Assembly (NCBI GenBank): GCA_050011895.1
Contig: JBEKIF010000025.1
Span: forward strand, 39,084 to 103,083
DNA: 64,000 nucleotides
Origin: DATBGO01 sp050011895
GTDB taxonomy: Bacteria; Actinomycetota; Actinomycetes; Streptosporangiales; Streptosporangiaceae
Direction: 5' to 3'
In this document: in pieces, positions 46,059 through 54,958 of the stretch
Layout: every line of letters starts with the position of its first letter
Numbering within the stretch: position 1 is the first letter of the stretch
Made by a program: the position numbers and the translations under genes
The notes under the pieces: generated by a model
Databases searched by the model: none
The model's input: only the letters and a program-made list of their open reading frames with translations
What the model was told of the DNA's origin: nothing

Positions 46059-46752
46059 GGGCAGTCTCGACCTCGGCGAGCCGCTCCGCGCGGTGCGCTA
46101 TGTAGTAGTCGAGCGTCCCGGCCGGGTCCGCCAGCAGCGGCCCGTGACCAGGCAGCAGGGCCCGCAGCCGCGCGGCCTCCGCGACCGCCCGTAGCTGGTC
46201 CAGCGAGCGCAGGTAATCGGCGAGGCTGCCGTCGCGGGCGATCACGGTTGTGCCGCGGCCGAGCACCGTGTCGCCGGTCAGCAAGGCGCCATCCGCCTCG
46301 ATCAGCAGGCAGACCGAATCGGGCGTGTGCCCGGGCGTGACGATCACCCGCAGCTCACAGCCGGCACCCCGGATCGTGGCGCCGGGGCCGAGCCCGCCGG
46401 CGCCAAGCCGGTGCGCCGGATCCACCGCCAGCACGTCGGCGCCGGTCAGCTCCGCGAGCCGCCGGGCGCCCGCCGAATGGTCTGAGTGGCCGTGCGTGAG
46501 CACGATCCGGGCGACCCGCTGTCCGGCCCGCGCGGCGCTCGCCAGCACCCGGCGCAGGTGGCCCTCGTGAGCCGGGCCCGGATCCACCACGATCGCAGCC
46601 GCCGAGCCCGGCTCGGCGATGATCCAGGTGTTGGTGCCGTCCAGCGTCATCGGGGACGCATTGGGGGCCAGCACGCAGCGCGCCCGCGGGGTGCCTGAGC
46701 CGTCGATCCCGGGCTGGGACGACCGCTCGCCGCTGATGTCCTGGCCGCTCAC
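45907..46752 (-). CDS. MBL-fold metallo-hydrolase
   Basis: 281 residues, a beta-lactamase-like hydrolase of the LACTB2/glyoxalase II type. Zinc motif VLTHGHSDHSAGARRL, then VTPGHTPDSVCLL, the GALLTGDTVLGRG aspartate and the PGHGP histidine. A C-terminal helical domain (AHRAERLAEVETALSAGDLTVGEIVARVY) is typical of this subgroup, which includes RNA endonuclease-like members. The GTG start overlaps the NUDIX stop (GTGA). Its 3' end overlaps the crp reading frame on the other strand. Substrate unknown. Confidence 0.9.
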   Translation of the reverse strand: MSGQDISGERSSQPGIDGSGTPRARCVLAPNASPMTLDGTNTWIIAEPGSAAAIVVDPGPAHEGHLRRVLASAARAGQRVARIVLTHGHSDHSAGARRLAELTGADVLAVDPAHRLGAGGLGPGATIRGAGCELRVIVTPGHTPDSVCLLIEADGALLTGDTVLGRGTTVIARDGSLADYLRSLDQLRAVAEAARLRALLPGHGPLLADPAGTLDYYIAHRAERLAEVETALSAGDLTVGEIVARVYADVDRSLWRFAQWSVRAQLAYLADRGRLPPGMSY

Positions 46753-47600
46753 AACGGGTACTCGAGGACCGGAGACAGGGTCAGCCAGAAGGTGCCGTCG
46801 GCTGACACGACGCCGGGCGTCACCGGGGCGACGTCGCGCGGCGCCGCCAGTGCCTCAGTCAGGCTCGCGCAGGCCCGCAGTTGCGCCAGGGTGACCGAGG
46901 TGGGCGGCCAGAGCACGATCTCGCCGCCGCGCGCCGCGGCGATCGCGTCGGCCGGGCGCAGCCAGGCCACCGCGGCCGCCTCACCGCCGACATCCCTGGG
47001 CTGCTGCGGCGACGGCAGCGCCGCGGCGAAGAACCTTGCGTCGAACCTGCGCTCCTCGACGATCGGCGTGATCCACCGTGACCAGGGCCTGAGCAGGTCG
47101 GACCGGAGCACGAGGCGGCGCCTGGTGAGCATCTCGGCCAGCGACAGGGAGCGGTCGAGCAGGGCGCCCCGGTCTGATTCCAGGTCCGCGCTCGCGGTGT
47201 CGGCCACCACCGAGTCGGCGGACGGTCCGGCCAGCAGCACCCCGGACTCCTCGAAGGTCTCCCGGACGGCGGCGCACACCAGCGCGCGGGCCAGCTCGGG
47301 CGGCGCATCCAGGACCCGGCCCCACTCTGCGATGTCGGGGCCCGCCCAAGCTACCTCGCTGTCAGCGTCCCGGTCATCGACTGACCCGCCGGGAAAGACG
47401 AAGGTCCCCGGAGCGAACGCCATGCTGGCTTTCCTGCGCAGCATGTAGACCTCCATGTCCGGGGCCGGAGCCGCCGGAGCGGGCCGCAGCAGCATCACGG
47501 TCGCCGCATTGCGCGGGGCGACCGGCGGCTGCCGGCCGGCCAGGACCTCGCGGCCCCGTTCGGGGAGCTTGCCGCGCAACCAGACCCTGACTTCCTCCAC
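46749..47600 (-). CDS. NUDIX hydrolase with a split NUDIX box
   Basis: 283 residues. The NUDIX helix is present as AAVRETFEESGVLL, but the glycine-containing first part (FPGGSVDDRDAD) is separated from it by about 35 residues, the arrangement seen in NUDT19-like NUDIX proteins that may act on CoA or similar diphosphates. The C-terminal part ends DGTFWLTLSPVLEYPL. It is coupled to the MBL gene by a GTGA overlap. RidA and DUF4177 genes precede it in the same direction. Confidence 0.88.
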   Translation of the reverse strand: MEEVRVWLRGKLPERGREVLAGRQPPVAPRNAATVMLLRPAPAAPAPDMEVYMLRRKASMAFAPGTFVFPGGSVDDRDADSEVAWAGPDIAEWGRVLDAPPELARALVCAAVRETFEESGVLLAGPSADSVVADTASADLESDRGALLDRSLSLAEMLTRRRLVLRSDLLRPWSRWITPIVEERRFDARFFAAALPSPQQPRDVGGEAAAVAWLRPADAIAAARGGEIVLWPPTSVTLAQLRACASLTEALAAPRDVAPVTPGVVSADGTFWLTLSPVLEYPL

Positions 47601-47668
47601 CGGTACTCCCTCATCGGCCCGGGCGTGATCCCTGGGTCAGTCGCTTCGGCCCGGGCGTGATCCCTGGG

Positions 47669-48163
47669 TCAGTCGCTGACCTCGGCGATCAGCTCGACCT
47701 CCACAGGCGAATCCCTCGGCAGGACGGCCATCCCCACGGCGCTCCGCGCGTGCCTGCCCGCCTCGCCGAACACCTCGAGCAGCAGCTCGCTCGCGCCGTT
47801 GACGACCTGAGCCTGCTCGGTGAAGCTAGGCGCGCTCGCCACGAAGCCCGTCACCTTCACGATCCGCTGGACCGCCGAGAGCCGGCCGGTCACCGACACG
47901 ACGGCAGCGAGCGCGTTCAGCGCGCAGGTCCGGGCGAGCGCGCTGGCCTCGGCCACGCCGACGTCCGCCCCGACCTTGCCGGTGGCCAGCAGCTGTCCGC
48001 CCGCCATGGGCAGCTGACCGGAGGTATACACATAAGAACCGCTGCGGACGGCAGGAACATAAGCCGCAAGCGGTCTCGGGACCTCAGGCAGCGTCAGCCC
48101 GAGGGCGCTGAGCCTGGCTTCCGGCGAGTGCCAGGATTGCTCGCCCGGCTCATCCGCGCTCAT
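47669..48163 (-). CDS. RidA-family protein
   Basis: 164 residues from ATG 48163. YjgF/RidA proteins release ammonia from reactive enamine/imine intermediates. This copy is of the longer actinobacterial type: an N-terminal 20 residues (SPEARLSALGLTLPEVP) followed by YVPAVRSGSYVYTSGQLP, TCALNALAAV, VKVTGFVASAPSF and GMAVLPRDSPVEVELIAEV. The catalytic arginine of classical RidA is not obvious; the C-terminal motif has MAVLPRDSPVEVE in its place. The start ATGA overlaps the stop of a 51-residue gene upstream. Confidence 0.9.
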   Translation of the reverse strand: MSADEPGEQSWHSPEARLSALGLTLPEVPRPLAAYVPAVRSGSYVYTSGQLPMAGGQLLATGKVGADVGVAEASALARTCALNALAAVVSVTGRLSAVQRIVKVTGFVASAPSFTEQAQVVNGASELLLEVFGEAGRHARSAVGMAVLPRDSPVEVELIAEVSD

Positions 48164-48315
48164 GGCCTGGCCCGCTTCAGGTAGGCGACGAGCTGCTCGG
48201 GATTGGGCCCGGGCACCACGGCCACCAGCTCCCAGCCGTCGTCGCCCCAGTTGTCCAGGATCTGCTTGGTCGCGTGCACCAGCAGCGGAACGGTTGCGTA
48301 CTCCCACTTCTGCAT
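48160..48315 (-). CDS. DUF4177 small protein
   Basis: 51 residues. It begins MQKWEYATVPLLVHATKQ, followed by ILDNWGDDGWELVAVVPG and ends QLVAYLKRARP. The WEYATVPLL...DDGWELVAVVPG pattern is the DUF4177 family. Its TGA overlaps the RidA ATG, so the two are coupled. Function unknown; the pairing with RidA recurs in actinomycetes as far as I recall. Confidence 0.88.
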   Translation of the reverse strand: MQKWEYATVPLLVHATKQILDNWGDDGWELVAVVPGPNPEQLVAYLKRARP

Positions 48316-48391
48316 GACGAAACCCTAGCCGGGCCTGCCCGAGCCGGTACCTCCCGGCCCGGGCACGGCCACGTCCCGGTTAGCCCGCCGG

Positions 48392-49522
48392 CTATCCGCC
48401 GGGTTCCCCGGTGGCGCCCTCGTTCCCCGCGGCGGCCTGCTTGTTCCCGGCGGCCCGCCTGTTCCCGGCGGCCTGCTCGGTCCCGGCCGCCTGCTCGGTC
48501 CCGGCGTCCCGCTCGGTCCCGGTGACGGCTGCGCCCTTCCCGTTAGCACCGCCATCGGGCGCTGCGATGGCCTCATGGCCGGGGGCGCCCAGCTTGCTGG
48601 TCCCCAGGCTCTTACCGGGAGCCAGCTCCTCCGGCAGCTCAGGGATCGCCGGGATCTCCGGGATCTCCAGCGGGGATTCGGCGATCTCCGCTTCGGCCTT
48701 GGCCACCTCGGCGTCACCGAAATCGGCGAGCGACGGCGATGCCTCAGGGCCGCCCGGCGTAGCGGGGGTGAACTTGTCGAAGAACCTGAGCAGCTCGACC
48801 GGAACCGGCATGACCAGGGTGCTGTTCCGCTCGCCTGCCACCTCGACGACAGTCTGCAGGAGCCGTAGCTGGAGCGCGGCAGGGTCGCGGGCCATCACGT
48901 TGGCGGCGGCGGCCAGCCGCTTGGACGCCTGGTATTCACCGTCGGCAGTAATGATCCTGGCCCGCCGCTCCCGCTCGGCCTCCGCCTGCCTGGACATGGA
49001 CCGTTTCATGCCCTCGGGCAGCGAGACATCCTTGATCTCGACCCGCTCCACCCGGATGCCCCAGGGCCCCTCAGTCGGCTCGTCGATAATCCGGCGGAGC
49101 TCCCTGTTGACGGTGTCCCGCTCGGCAAGCAGCTGATCCATCTCGGACTGGCCGATGATCGACCGCAGCGAAGTCTGTGCCTGCTGGGAAATGGCGAACA
49201 GGTAATTCTGCACGTTGATAGTGGCCTTGATCGGATCCACCACCCGGAAGTAGACCACCGCGTCCACCCGGACGCTGACGTTATCCCGGGTGATGCCTTC
49301 CTGGGCTGGTACTGCCATGGCAACGATCTGCATATTGACCTTCTGCATGCGATCGCCCCACGGCCTTATCATCGTCAGCCCGGCGCCGCGCGGCCCAGCC
49401 AGCACCTTGCCGAACCTGAAAACTATCCCCTGCTCGTACTGCTGCACGACGCGGAACGAGCGGCCAACAGCTATGAGCCCGCCCACCACAAGGACGATCA
49501 GGATGACCAGTAGAGCTTCCAT
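48392..49522 (-). CDS. SPFH/stomatin-like membrane protein
   Basis: 376 residues. One N-terminal membrane hairpin (LLVILIVLVVGGLIAVGRSF), then an SPFH/band 7 domain (VVQQYEQGIVFRFGKVLAG; RDNVSVRVDAVVYFRVVDP; GIRVERVEIKDVSLPEGMKRSMSRQAEAERERRARI) and the LVMPVPVELLRFF segment of slipins. Such proteins oligomerise at the membrane and organise microdomains or proteases. The last 110 residues are low complexity, ending in GTEQAAGTEQAAGNRRAAG-type units from short tandem repeats (48,410-48,520). Confidence 0.9.
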   Translation of the reverse strand: MEALLVILIVLVVGGLIAVGRSFRVVQQYEQGIVFRFGKVLAGPRGAGLTMIRPWGDRMQKVNMQIVAMAVPAQEGITRDNVSVRVDAVVYFRVVDPIKATINVQNYLFAISQQAQTSLRSIIGQSEMDQLLAERDTVNRELRRIIDEPTEGPWGIRVERVEIKDVSLPEGMKRSMSRQAEAERERRARIITADGEYQASKRLAAAANVMARDPAALQLRLLQTVVEVAGERNSTLVMPVPVELLRFFDKFTPATPGGPEASPSLADFGDAEVAKAEAEIAESPLEIPEIPAIPELPEELAPGKSLGTSKLGAPGHEAIAAPDGGANGKGAAVTGTERDAGTEQAAGTEQAAGNRRAAGNKQAAAGNEGATGEPGG

Positions 49523-49627
49523 CGGCCGACACCTCTTCTTCCGGCCATGCCTTGAGCTAATAACACCAGCCTAGTGACATCTCGCAGCAGCGCGACCCCC
49601 GCGTCCGGCGAGGCAGCGGACCACTAG

Positions 49628-50668
49628 GTGACAACCACGGATAGCCTCCAAGGGGTGAGCACAAGGGACACCGACTGGGAAGGCGTACGGCTGCACGTCG
49701 TCACCGGCAAGGGCGGAACGGGCAAGACGACCGTGGCCGGCGCCTTGGCTCTTGCGCTCGCTTCGGGGGGCAAGCGGGTATTGCTTATGGAGGTGGAGGG
49801 CCGCCAGGGAATCGCACAGCTGTTCGACTGCCCGCCGCTGCCCTATGAGGAACGCAAGGTGGCCGTGGCGCCCCCGACCTCGACCCAGCCGGGTGGCGAT
49901 GTGTACGCGCTGGTCGCCGACCCCGAGTCCGCGCTCCTTGAGTACCTGGAAATGTTCTACAACCTCAAGCACGCGGGCCGGGCGCTGACCAGGCTCGGCA
50001 TCATCGACTTCGCCACGACGATCGCTCCTGGCCTGCGCGACGTGCTGCTGACCGGCAAGGCGGCGGAGGCCGTCCGCCGGAAGGAATCAGGCCACCGGGT
50101 GTATGACGCCGTGGTCATGGACGCGCCGCCAACCGGACGGATCGGCCGGTTTCTCAACGTGGCGTCGGAGGTATCCGGCCTGGCCAGGGTGGGACCGATC
50201 CGTGGCCACGCGGAGACCGTGCTGAAGGTGATCCGCTCACCGGAGACTGCCGTGCACTTCGTCACCGTGCTGGAGGAGATGCCGGTCCAGGAGACCCTGG
50301 ACGGCATCGGCGAGCTGCACGACCTGACCGGCGGCGGGATCCAGGCCGGCGGCATCATGATCAATATGGTCCGCCCGGTCGTGCTGCCGCCCGGGCCGCT
50401 CCGCGCCGCGGCGAGCGGCTCGGTGGACGAGCATGAGCTCGCGTTCGGGCTGAAGGCGGCGGGCATCGAGGACAGCCTCAGGCTCGCGGCCGACCTGGCC
50501 GCCGAGCTGACCGAGCACGCCAGGACCGTGCTGGCGCAGCGGGAACAGCACCGCAGGCTGACCGCGCCTGGCCAGCCCTGTTATGAGCTGCCGATGATCA
50601 GCGACGGCATGGACCTGGCCGGGCTTTACCGGCTCGCGGCCGCGCTGCGGGACCAGGGAGCCGCCTGA
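49628..50668 (+). CDS. ArsA/GET3-family ATPase, first of a pair
   Basis: 346 residues. Deviant Walker A GKGGTGKTTVAGALALAL, then DAVVMDAPPTGRIGRFLNV (Walker B/switch region) typical of anion-transporting ATPase-like proteins. There is no arsenic operon here. The pair of ArsA-like genes next to wblA and a class A PBP gene matches the arrangement in streptomycetes and mycobacteria. By family these are dimeric ATPases that may deliver membrane proteins or ions; function is unproven. GTG 49628 lacks a strong ribosome site; GTG 49655 is an alternative. Its stop overlaps the next gene. Confidence 0.88.
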   Translation: MTTTDSLQGVSTRDTDWEGVRLHVVTGKGGTGKTTVAGALALALASGGKRVLLMEVEGRQGIAQLFDCPPLPYEERKVAVAPPTSTQPGGDVYALVADPESALLEYLEMFYNLKHAGRALTRLGIIDFATTIAPGLRDVLLTGKAAEAVRRKESGHRVYDAVVMDAPPTGRIGRFLNVASEVSGLARVGPIRGHAETVLKVIRSPETAVHFVTVLEEMPVQETLDGIGELHDLTGGGIQAGGIMINMVRPVVLPPGPLRAAASGSVDEHELAFGLKAAGIEDSLRLAADLAAELTEHARTVLAQREQHRRLTAPGQPCYELPMISDGMDLAGLYRLAAALRDQGAA

Positions 50669-51966
50669 TGCGCAATGCTAACCCCCGGCGACTCGACATC
50701 GAGGCGCTGATCGACGACCGCCGGAACCGCATCATCGTGTGTTGCGGCTCTGGCGGCGTGGGCAAGACGACCGCCGCTGCCGCGATCGGCCTGCGGGCCG
50801 CGGAACGCGGCAGGCACGTCGTCGTGCTCACCGTCGACCCGGCCCGCAGGCTGGCCCAGTCCATGGGCCTGACCTCGCTGGATAACACCCCGCGCCCGGT
50901 TCCGTTCGCAGCCAGGGGACACGGCAGCCGCGGGCAGCAAGAAAAGGGGCATAACGGGGACGTCGGGGGCGGCAGCATGCACGCGATGATGCTCGACATG
51001 AAGCGGACCTTCGATGAGATCGTCGAGGCCCACGCCGACCCGGACCGGGCCGCCCAGATCCTGGCTAACCCCTTCTACCAGTCGCTGTCGTCAAGCTTTG
51101 CCGGCACCCAGGAGTACATGGCGATGGAGAAACTCGGCCAGCTACGGCGGGCCGACGAATGGGATCTCATCGTCGTCGACACCCCGCCGAGCCGGTCCGC
51201 GCTCGACTTCCTCGACGCGCCGCAACGGCTCGGCAGGTTCCTCGACGGCAAGCTGCTCCGGCTGCTCACGGCGCCGGCGAAACTGGGCGGCCGGGCCTAC
51301 CTCAAGGTGCTGAATGCGGGCTTCGGCGTGGTGACCGGGGTGCTGACCAAGGTGCTCGGCGGCCAGGTACTCAAGGACGTGCAGACTTTTGTCTCCGCGC
51401 TCGACACCATGTTCGGCGGCTTCCGCGAGCGCGCCGACTACACCTATCAGCTGCTGCGCGCGCCCGGAACGGCCTTCCTGGTGATCGCCGCACCCGAGCC
51501 CGACGCGCTGCGCGAGGCGTCCTATTTCGTGGAACGGCTGGCCCAGGAAGGGATGCCGCTGGCCGGGCTGATGCTGAACCGGGTGCATAGGTCGCCTGCC
51601 GGCCGGTTGTCGGCCGCCCGCAGCCTGGCCGCGGCCGAGACCCTCCAGGGCATCGATGAGCGGGCCGGGGCTGTAGCTCGCAGCCGGCCTGCGTCCGGCG
51701 ACCCATCAGCTGGCGATTCCGCGACGGCCGGGCGTGCGCGTGAACGCCCGCCGACCCACTCGCTGGCGATCTCGGCGCTGCGGCTGCACGCCGGACGGAT
51801 GCAGCTTGCCGCGACCGAACGGCGGGTGACGGAACACTTCACGTCAGCACACCCGCTTGTCCCCATCACCGAGGTGCCTGCTCAGCCCGACGACGTACAC
51901 GATCTCGCCGGGCTGCGGATCATCGGGCAGAGCTTCCGGGCCGACCAGGGCCAAGCAGCCGGTTAG
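50668..51966 (+). CDS. ArsA/GET3-family ATPase, second of a pair
   Basis: 432 residues. N-terminal VCCGSGGVGKTTAAAAIGLRAAERG (P-loop with the extra lysine class feature), then VLTVDPARRLAQSMGL, WDLIVVDTPPSRSALDFLDAP and VIAAPEPDALREASYFVERL. It starts on the stop codon of the first ATPase (TGATG), so translation is coupled and a heterodimer is likely. A low-complexity insert lies around residues 335-365. It is convergent with wblA, 30 bases between ends. Confidence 0.9.
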   Translation: MRNANPRRLDIEALIDDRRNRIIVCCGSGGVGKTTAAAAIGLRAAERGRHVVVLTVDPARRLAQSMGLTSLDNTPRPVPFAARGHGSRGQQEKGHNGDVGGGSMHAMMLDMKRTFDEIVEAHADPDRAAQILANPFYQSLSSSFAGTQEYMAMEKLGQLRRADEWDLIVVDTPPSRSALDFLDAPQRLGRFLDGKLLRLLTAPAKLGGRAYLKVLNAGFGVVTGVLTKVLGGQVLKDVQTFVSALDTMFGGFRERADYTYQLLRAPGTAFLVIAAPEPDALREASYFVERLAQEGMPLAGLMLNRVHRSPAGRLSAARSLAAAETLQGIDERAGAVARSRPASGDPSAGDSATAGRARERPPTHSLAISALRLHAGRMQLAATERRVTEHFTSAHPLVPITEVPAQPDDVHDLAGLRIIGQSFRADQGQAAG

Positions 51967-51996
51967 GCTGTCAAGCAGCCGGTAGGCAGGCTCAGG

Positions 51997-52296
51997 TCAG
52001 CTGGCGACGAGTTCGTCGCCGGAGCGCTCGTACTGATTGCGAGCGTTCTCCAGCAGGTCACGCCAGCAGGTGACGTCAGGCCGGCGGCGGAGCAGCGCGC
52101 GCCGCTCTCGCTCGGTCATGCCGCCCCAGACTCCGAACTCGATCCGGTTGTCGAGCGCGTCGGCGAGGCACTCGGTCCGGACCGGGCAGCCGCGGCAGAT
52201 CAGCTTGGCCCGGTTCTGCGCCGCCCCCTGAACGAAGAGCTCATCGGGGTCCGTGCCCTTGCACGCGGCACGCGCTGTCCAGTCCGTGATCCACAT
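51997..52296 (-). CDS. wblA: WhiB-family iron-sulfur regulator (WblA type)
   Basis: 99 residues from ATG 52296, with AGGAGG upstream. Four cysteines C12, C34, C37, C43 bind a redox- and NO-sensitive [4Fe-4S] cluster; GVWGG follows and then a basic helix (ERERRALLRRR). The stretch DPDELFVQGAAQNRAK and the synteny (ArsA pair on one side, PBP on the other) point to WblA, orthologous to mycobacterial WhiB4, which controls the switch to sporulation and secondary metabolism in streptomycetes. The upstream gap has three palindromes. Confidence 0.93.
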   Translation of the reverse strand: MWITDWTARAACKGTDPDELFVQGAAQNRAKLICRGCPVRTECLADALDNRIEFGVWGGMTERERRALLRRRPDVTCWRDLLENARNQYERSGDELVAS

Positions 52297-52373
52297 GTAG
52301 CCCAACTCCTCCTGATCGTCACGCCCGCACAGGGTCGTCACGCCGGATGGCGTTTAGTTACGGTCCCGGGCCA

Positions 52374-52507
52374 TTGGCATGTGCCAAGCCCCGATGCGAT
52401 GGTCGCGAAAGAGTAACTTACGGGTGCCGGGCCCGGAGCGCTAGACCCCGTTGGGCCCATTTCCTGGATAGCCCTCATGGGCTATGCGGACACATGTGAC
52501 TAGTCAC
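52374..52507. promoter_or_regulatory. Three palindromes in the wblA/PBP divergent region
   Basis: TTGGCA-TG-TGCCAA (52374-52387), ATAGCCC-TCAT-GGGCTAT (52468-52485) and GTGACTAGTCAC (52496-52507, perfect). All lie in the 371-base gap between the wblA start (leftward) and the PBP start (rightward). They are candidate operators for developmental or redox regulators. The third resembles a CRP half-site pair but with a 4-base instead of 6-base centre. Confidence 0.55.
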
Positions 52508-52655
52508 TCGTCTCTCGCGGGCCCGGCCGGGCAGCCTGCGGGGCAGTCCCGGGGCCGCGGGGCGCCGGCCGGTGCGCCCGAAGCCCGCCCGCCCGCGTGG
52601 TAGCGCTGTCAGCTGTGGATTCGATGTCTCGGTTCGGTCCGGCCAGCGGCCAGCG

Positions 52656-52661
52656 TACTCT
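52656..52661 (+). promoter_or_regulatory. Possible -10 element of a leaderless PBP transcript
   Basis: TACTCT ends 6 bases before the GTG at 52668, and no ribosome site precedes the GTG. The -35 region (about 52633, TTCGGT) is weak. Confidence 0.35.
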
Positions 52662-52667
52662 TAGTCC

Positions 52668-54920
52668 GTGCTGAAATCGCCGCGGCGCGCGGGCCTTAGC
52701 GCGGCTGGCTTCCTTGTCCTCATGTCGGCCGCGGCCGGCCTGCTGCTCGGTGCCATCCTCGTTCCCGTCGTGGGCGCCGTTGGTGTCGCGGCCAGAAACG
52801 CGGCGACGACGTTTCAGACGCTGTCGGTGCCGTCCCTGGGCACGCTGCCGTCACGCTCGGAGATCCTGGACGCGAACGGCAACCTGATCGCCTATTACTA
52901 CCCGAACAACATTGACCGGGTGCCGGTCGGCTTCGACCAAATCGCCCCGGTTATGCGACACGCGATCGTGGCGATCGAGGATGCCAGGTTTTACGATCAC
53001 GGGGCTTTCGACATCAGGGGGACGGCCCGCGCTATCGTGAACGACCTGCAGAATACCGCGGTCCAGGGCGGGTCCACGCTCGCCCAGCAGTACGTCAAGA
53101 ACGCGCTGATCCTGACCGCCACTACTCCGCAGCAAGTAGTGGACGCGAGTGCGCAGACGCCCGAGCGGAAGATCCGCGAGCTGCGGATGGCCGCGATCGT
53201 CGAGCATGAGATGACCAAGGACCAGCTGCTCGCGGCCTATCTCAATGCCGCCTACTTCGAGAACCAGGCCTACGGCATCGAGGTCGCGGCGCAGCGCTAC
53301 TTCGGGACCACCGCCGCCGGCCTTACCTTGAGTGAGTCCGCGATGCTGGCGGGCATGGTGGAGTACCCGACTTTCTACAACCCGCTGGTCAACCCGCAGA
53401 ACGCGCTCAACCGGCGCAACGAGGTCCTGCAGAAGATGGCCCAGCAGGGTTACATCACGGTCGCCGCCTCGCGAGCCGCCCAGGCGGGGCCGCTCGGCCT
53501 GCACATGCACTATTCGACGCTGCAGAGCGGCTGCACCAGCAACTCAGCCAGGAGTGCCGCGTTCTTCTGCGACTACGTGCTGGCGGCGATGCGGACCGAT
53601 CCGGGCTACGCGACGGCGTACGCGGCGCTGAAGAGTACCGGCGGACTGAAGATCTACACCACGCTGAACCCGAAGGACCAGCGCGCGGCGCAGGACGCGG
53701 TCGACTTCGTCGCGCCGCCCTATTCGTCCACCTACAACCCCGGTCGCAACGTTGATACCGAGGTGCTGATCAGGCCGGGCACCGGTGCCATCCGCGCGAT
53801 CGCCGTGGACCGGCCCTACGGCAACGGGCCAGGGCAGACCACGGTCGACTATGCGGTGAACCAGCAGTACGACGGCAGCGGCGGCGTGCAGACCGGCTCG
53901 TCGTCCAAGATCTTCACTCTGCTCACCGCGCTCAAGCAGGGCACCCCGTTCGGCTTCAACCTGCCCATAGTTTCCCCGAGTTCGCTCAGCGGCTACTACA
54001 ACTGCAAAGGCCAGCCCACGGGACCGTTTAATGTCACCAACGCCGAAGGAGCGGGCAAGGGAACCTTCACCCTCTACAACGGCACGACCGGCTCGATCAA
54101 CGTCTTCTACGCCGAGCTTGAGCGCAAGGTCGGCCTCTGCAGCGTGGTCAAGACCGCGGTCAGCCTCGGGATGACCCGCGGCGACGGCACGTCGCTGCTC
54201 CGCCCCGACCGAGGCTCAGATCAGCAGTACTCGGCTGACAACTACCCCTCGTTCACGCTGGGCTCCGTCAACGTCTCGCCGATGAGCATGGCTGCCGCCT
54301 ACGCGACCGTCGCAGCCGGGGGCATCTACTGCAGGCCGATCGCGATCGCGGCGGTCGTGACCGCGTCGGGCGCGAGCCTGCCGGTGGAGTCTGCTGGCTG
54401 CCACCGGGCGCTGCCGGCCGCGGTAGCGGACGCGGCCAACTTCATCCTGCAGGGCGTCCTCACGAGCGGCACGGCGAGCAACCGTGGCATTAACCGGCCC
54501 GCTGCGGCTAAGACCGGCACCGCCAATAGCGGCTATTACGCGGCCTTCGCCGGCTTCACGCCGACCCTGGCTGGTTATGTGTCGGTCTTCAATCCGATCG
54601 ATCCGACCACCGGGGGGGAGATGCTGGGCTACCCCCATTCCTGCTACCGGGAGGTAGACGGAAGCCAGGACTGCCCGGGGCAGATGTTCGGAGACAACGC
54701 TCCCGGGGCCACCTGGCAGATGACGTTCCTGCACGCCGCCCTGGGAGCGCCGGTCCCGTTCGTCGGCGTACCGGGGGACAGCCCGTTCTTCTCGCTGGGC
54801 AACGGGTTCGCCTCGCCGAAGCCGCCCAAGCCGCCGGCGCCGCCTAAGCGCGGCGGCTTCCCGCCAACGCCGAGTCCGCCGGGCCCGCCGGGCCCGGGGC
54901 ACAAGAAGCCGGGACATTGA
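52668..54920 (+). CDS. Class A penicillin-binding protein (transglycosylase/transpeptidase)
   Basis: 750 residues. One N-terminal membrane helix (residues 13-42), then the GT51 transglycosylase domain with catalytic-Glu motif IEDARFYDHGAFDIRGTARA and GGSTLAQQYVKN. The transpeptidase domain follows with SxxK in QTGSSSKIFTLLTAL and KTG in AAAKTGTANSGYYAAF. There is no PASTA domain; the C-terminal 45 residues are Pro/Lys/Gly-rich and probably disordered outside the membrane. Neighbourhood matches mycobacterial ponA2 and the equivalent Streptomyces PBP beside wblA. Confidence 0.95.
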   Translation: MLKSPRRAGLSAAGFLVLMSAAAGLLLGAILVPVVGAVGVAARNAATTFQTLSVPSLGTLPSRSEILDANGNLIAYYYPNNIDRVPVGFDQIAPVMRHAIVAIEDARFYDHGAFDIRGTARAIVNDLQNTAVQGGSTLAQQYVKNALILTATTPQQVVDASAQTPERKIRELRMAAIVEHEMTKDQLLAAYLNAAYFENQAYGIEVAAQRYFGTTAAGLTLSESAMLAGMVEYPTFYNPLVNPQNALNRRNEVLQKMAQQGYITVAASRAAQAGPLGLHMHYSTLQSGCTSNSARSAAFFCDYVLAAMRTDPGYATAYAALKSTGGLKIYTTLNPKDQRAAQDAVDFVAPPYSSTYNPGRNVDTEVLIRPGTGAIRAIAVDRPYGNGPGQTTVDYAVNQQYDGSGGVQTGSSSKIFTLLTALKQGTPFGFNLPIVSPSSLSGYYNCKGQPTGPFNVTNAEGAGKGTFTLYNGTTGSINVFYAELERKVGLCSVVKTAVSLGMTRGDGTSLLRPDRGSDQQYSADNYPSFTLGSVNVSPMSMAAAYATVAAGGIYCRPIAIAAVVTASGASLPVESAGCHRALPAAVADAANFILQGVLTSGTASNRGINRPAAAKTGTANSGYYAAFAGFTPTLAGYVSVFNPIDPTTGGEMLGYPHSCYREVDGSQDCPGQMFGDNAPGATWQMTFLHAALGAPVPFVGVPGDSPFFSLGNGFASPKPPKPPAPPKRGGFPPTPSPPGPPGPGHKKPGH

Positions 54921-54958
54921 GCCACCTCGGATCGGCCCGCGAGCGCCGGGCGGGGTGG

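Noticed and set aside
49628..51966. Arsenite export operon
   Set aside because: The ATPases are ArsA-like, but arsB, arsC, arsD and arsR are absent and the context is the wblA/PBP cluster.
52495..52508. Canonical CRP site TGTGA-N6-TCACA upstream of the PBP gene
   Set aside because: The symmetric core is GTGA-CTAG-TCAC with a 4-base centre, not 6, so it does not meet the consensus.
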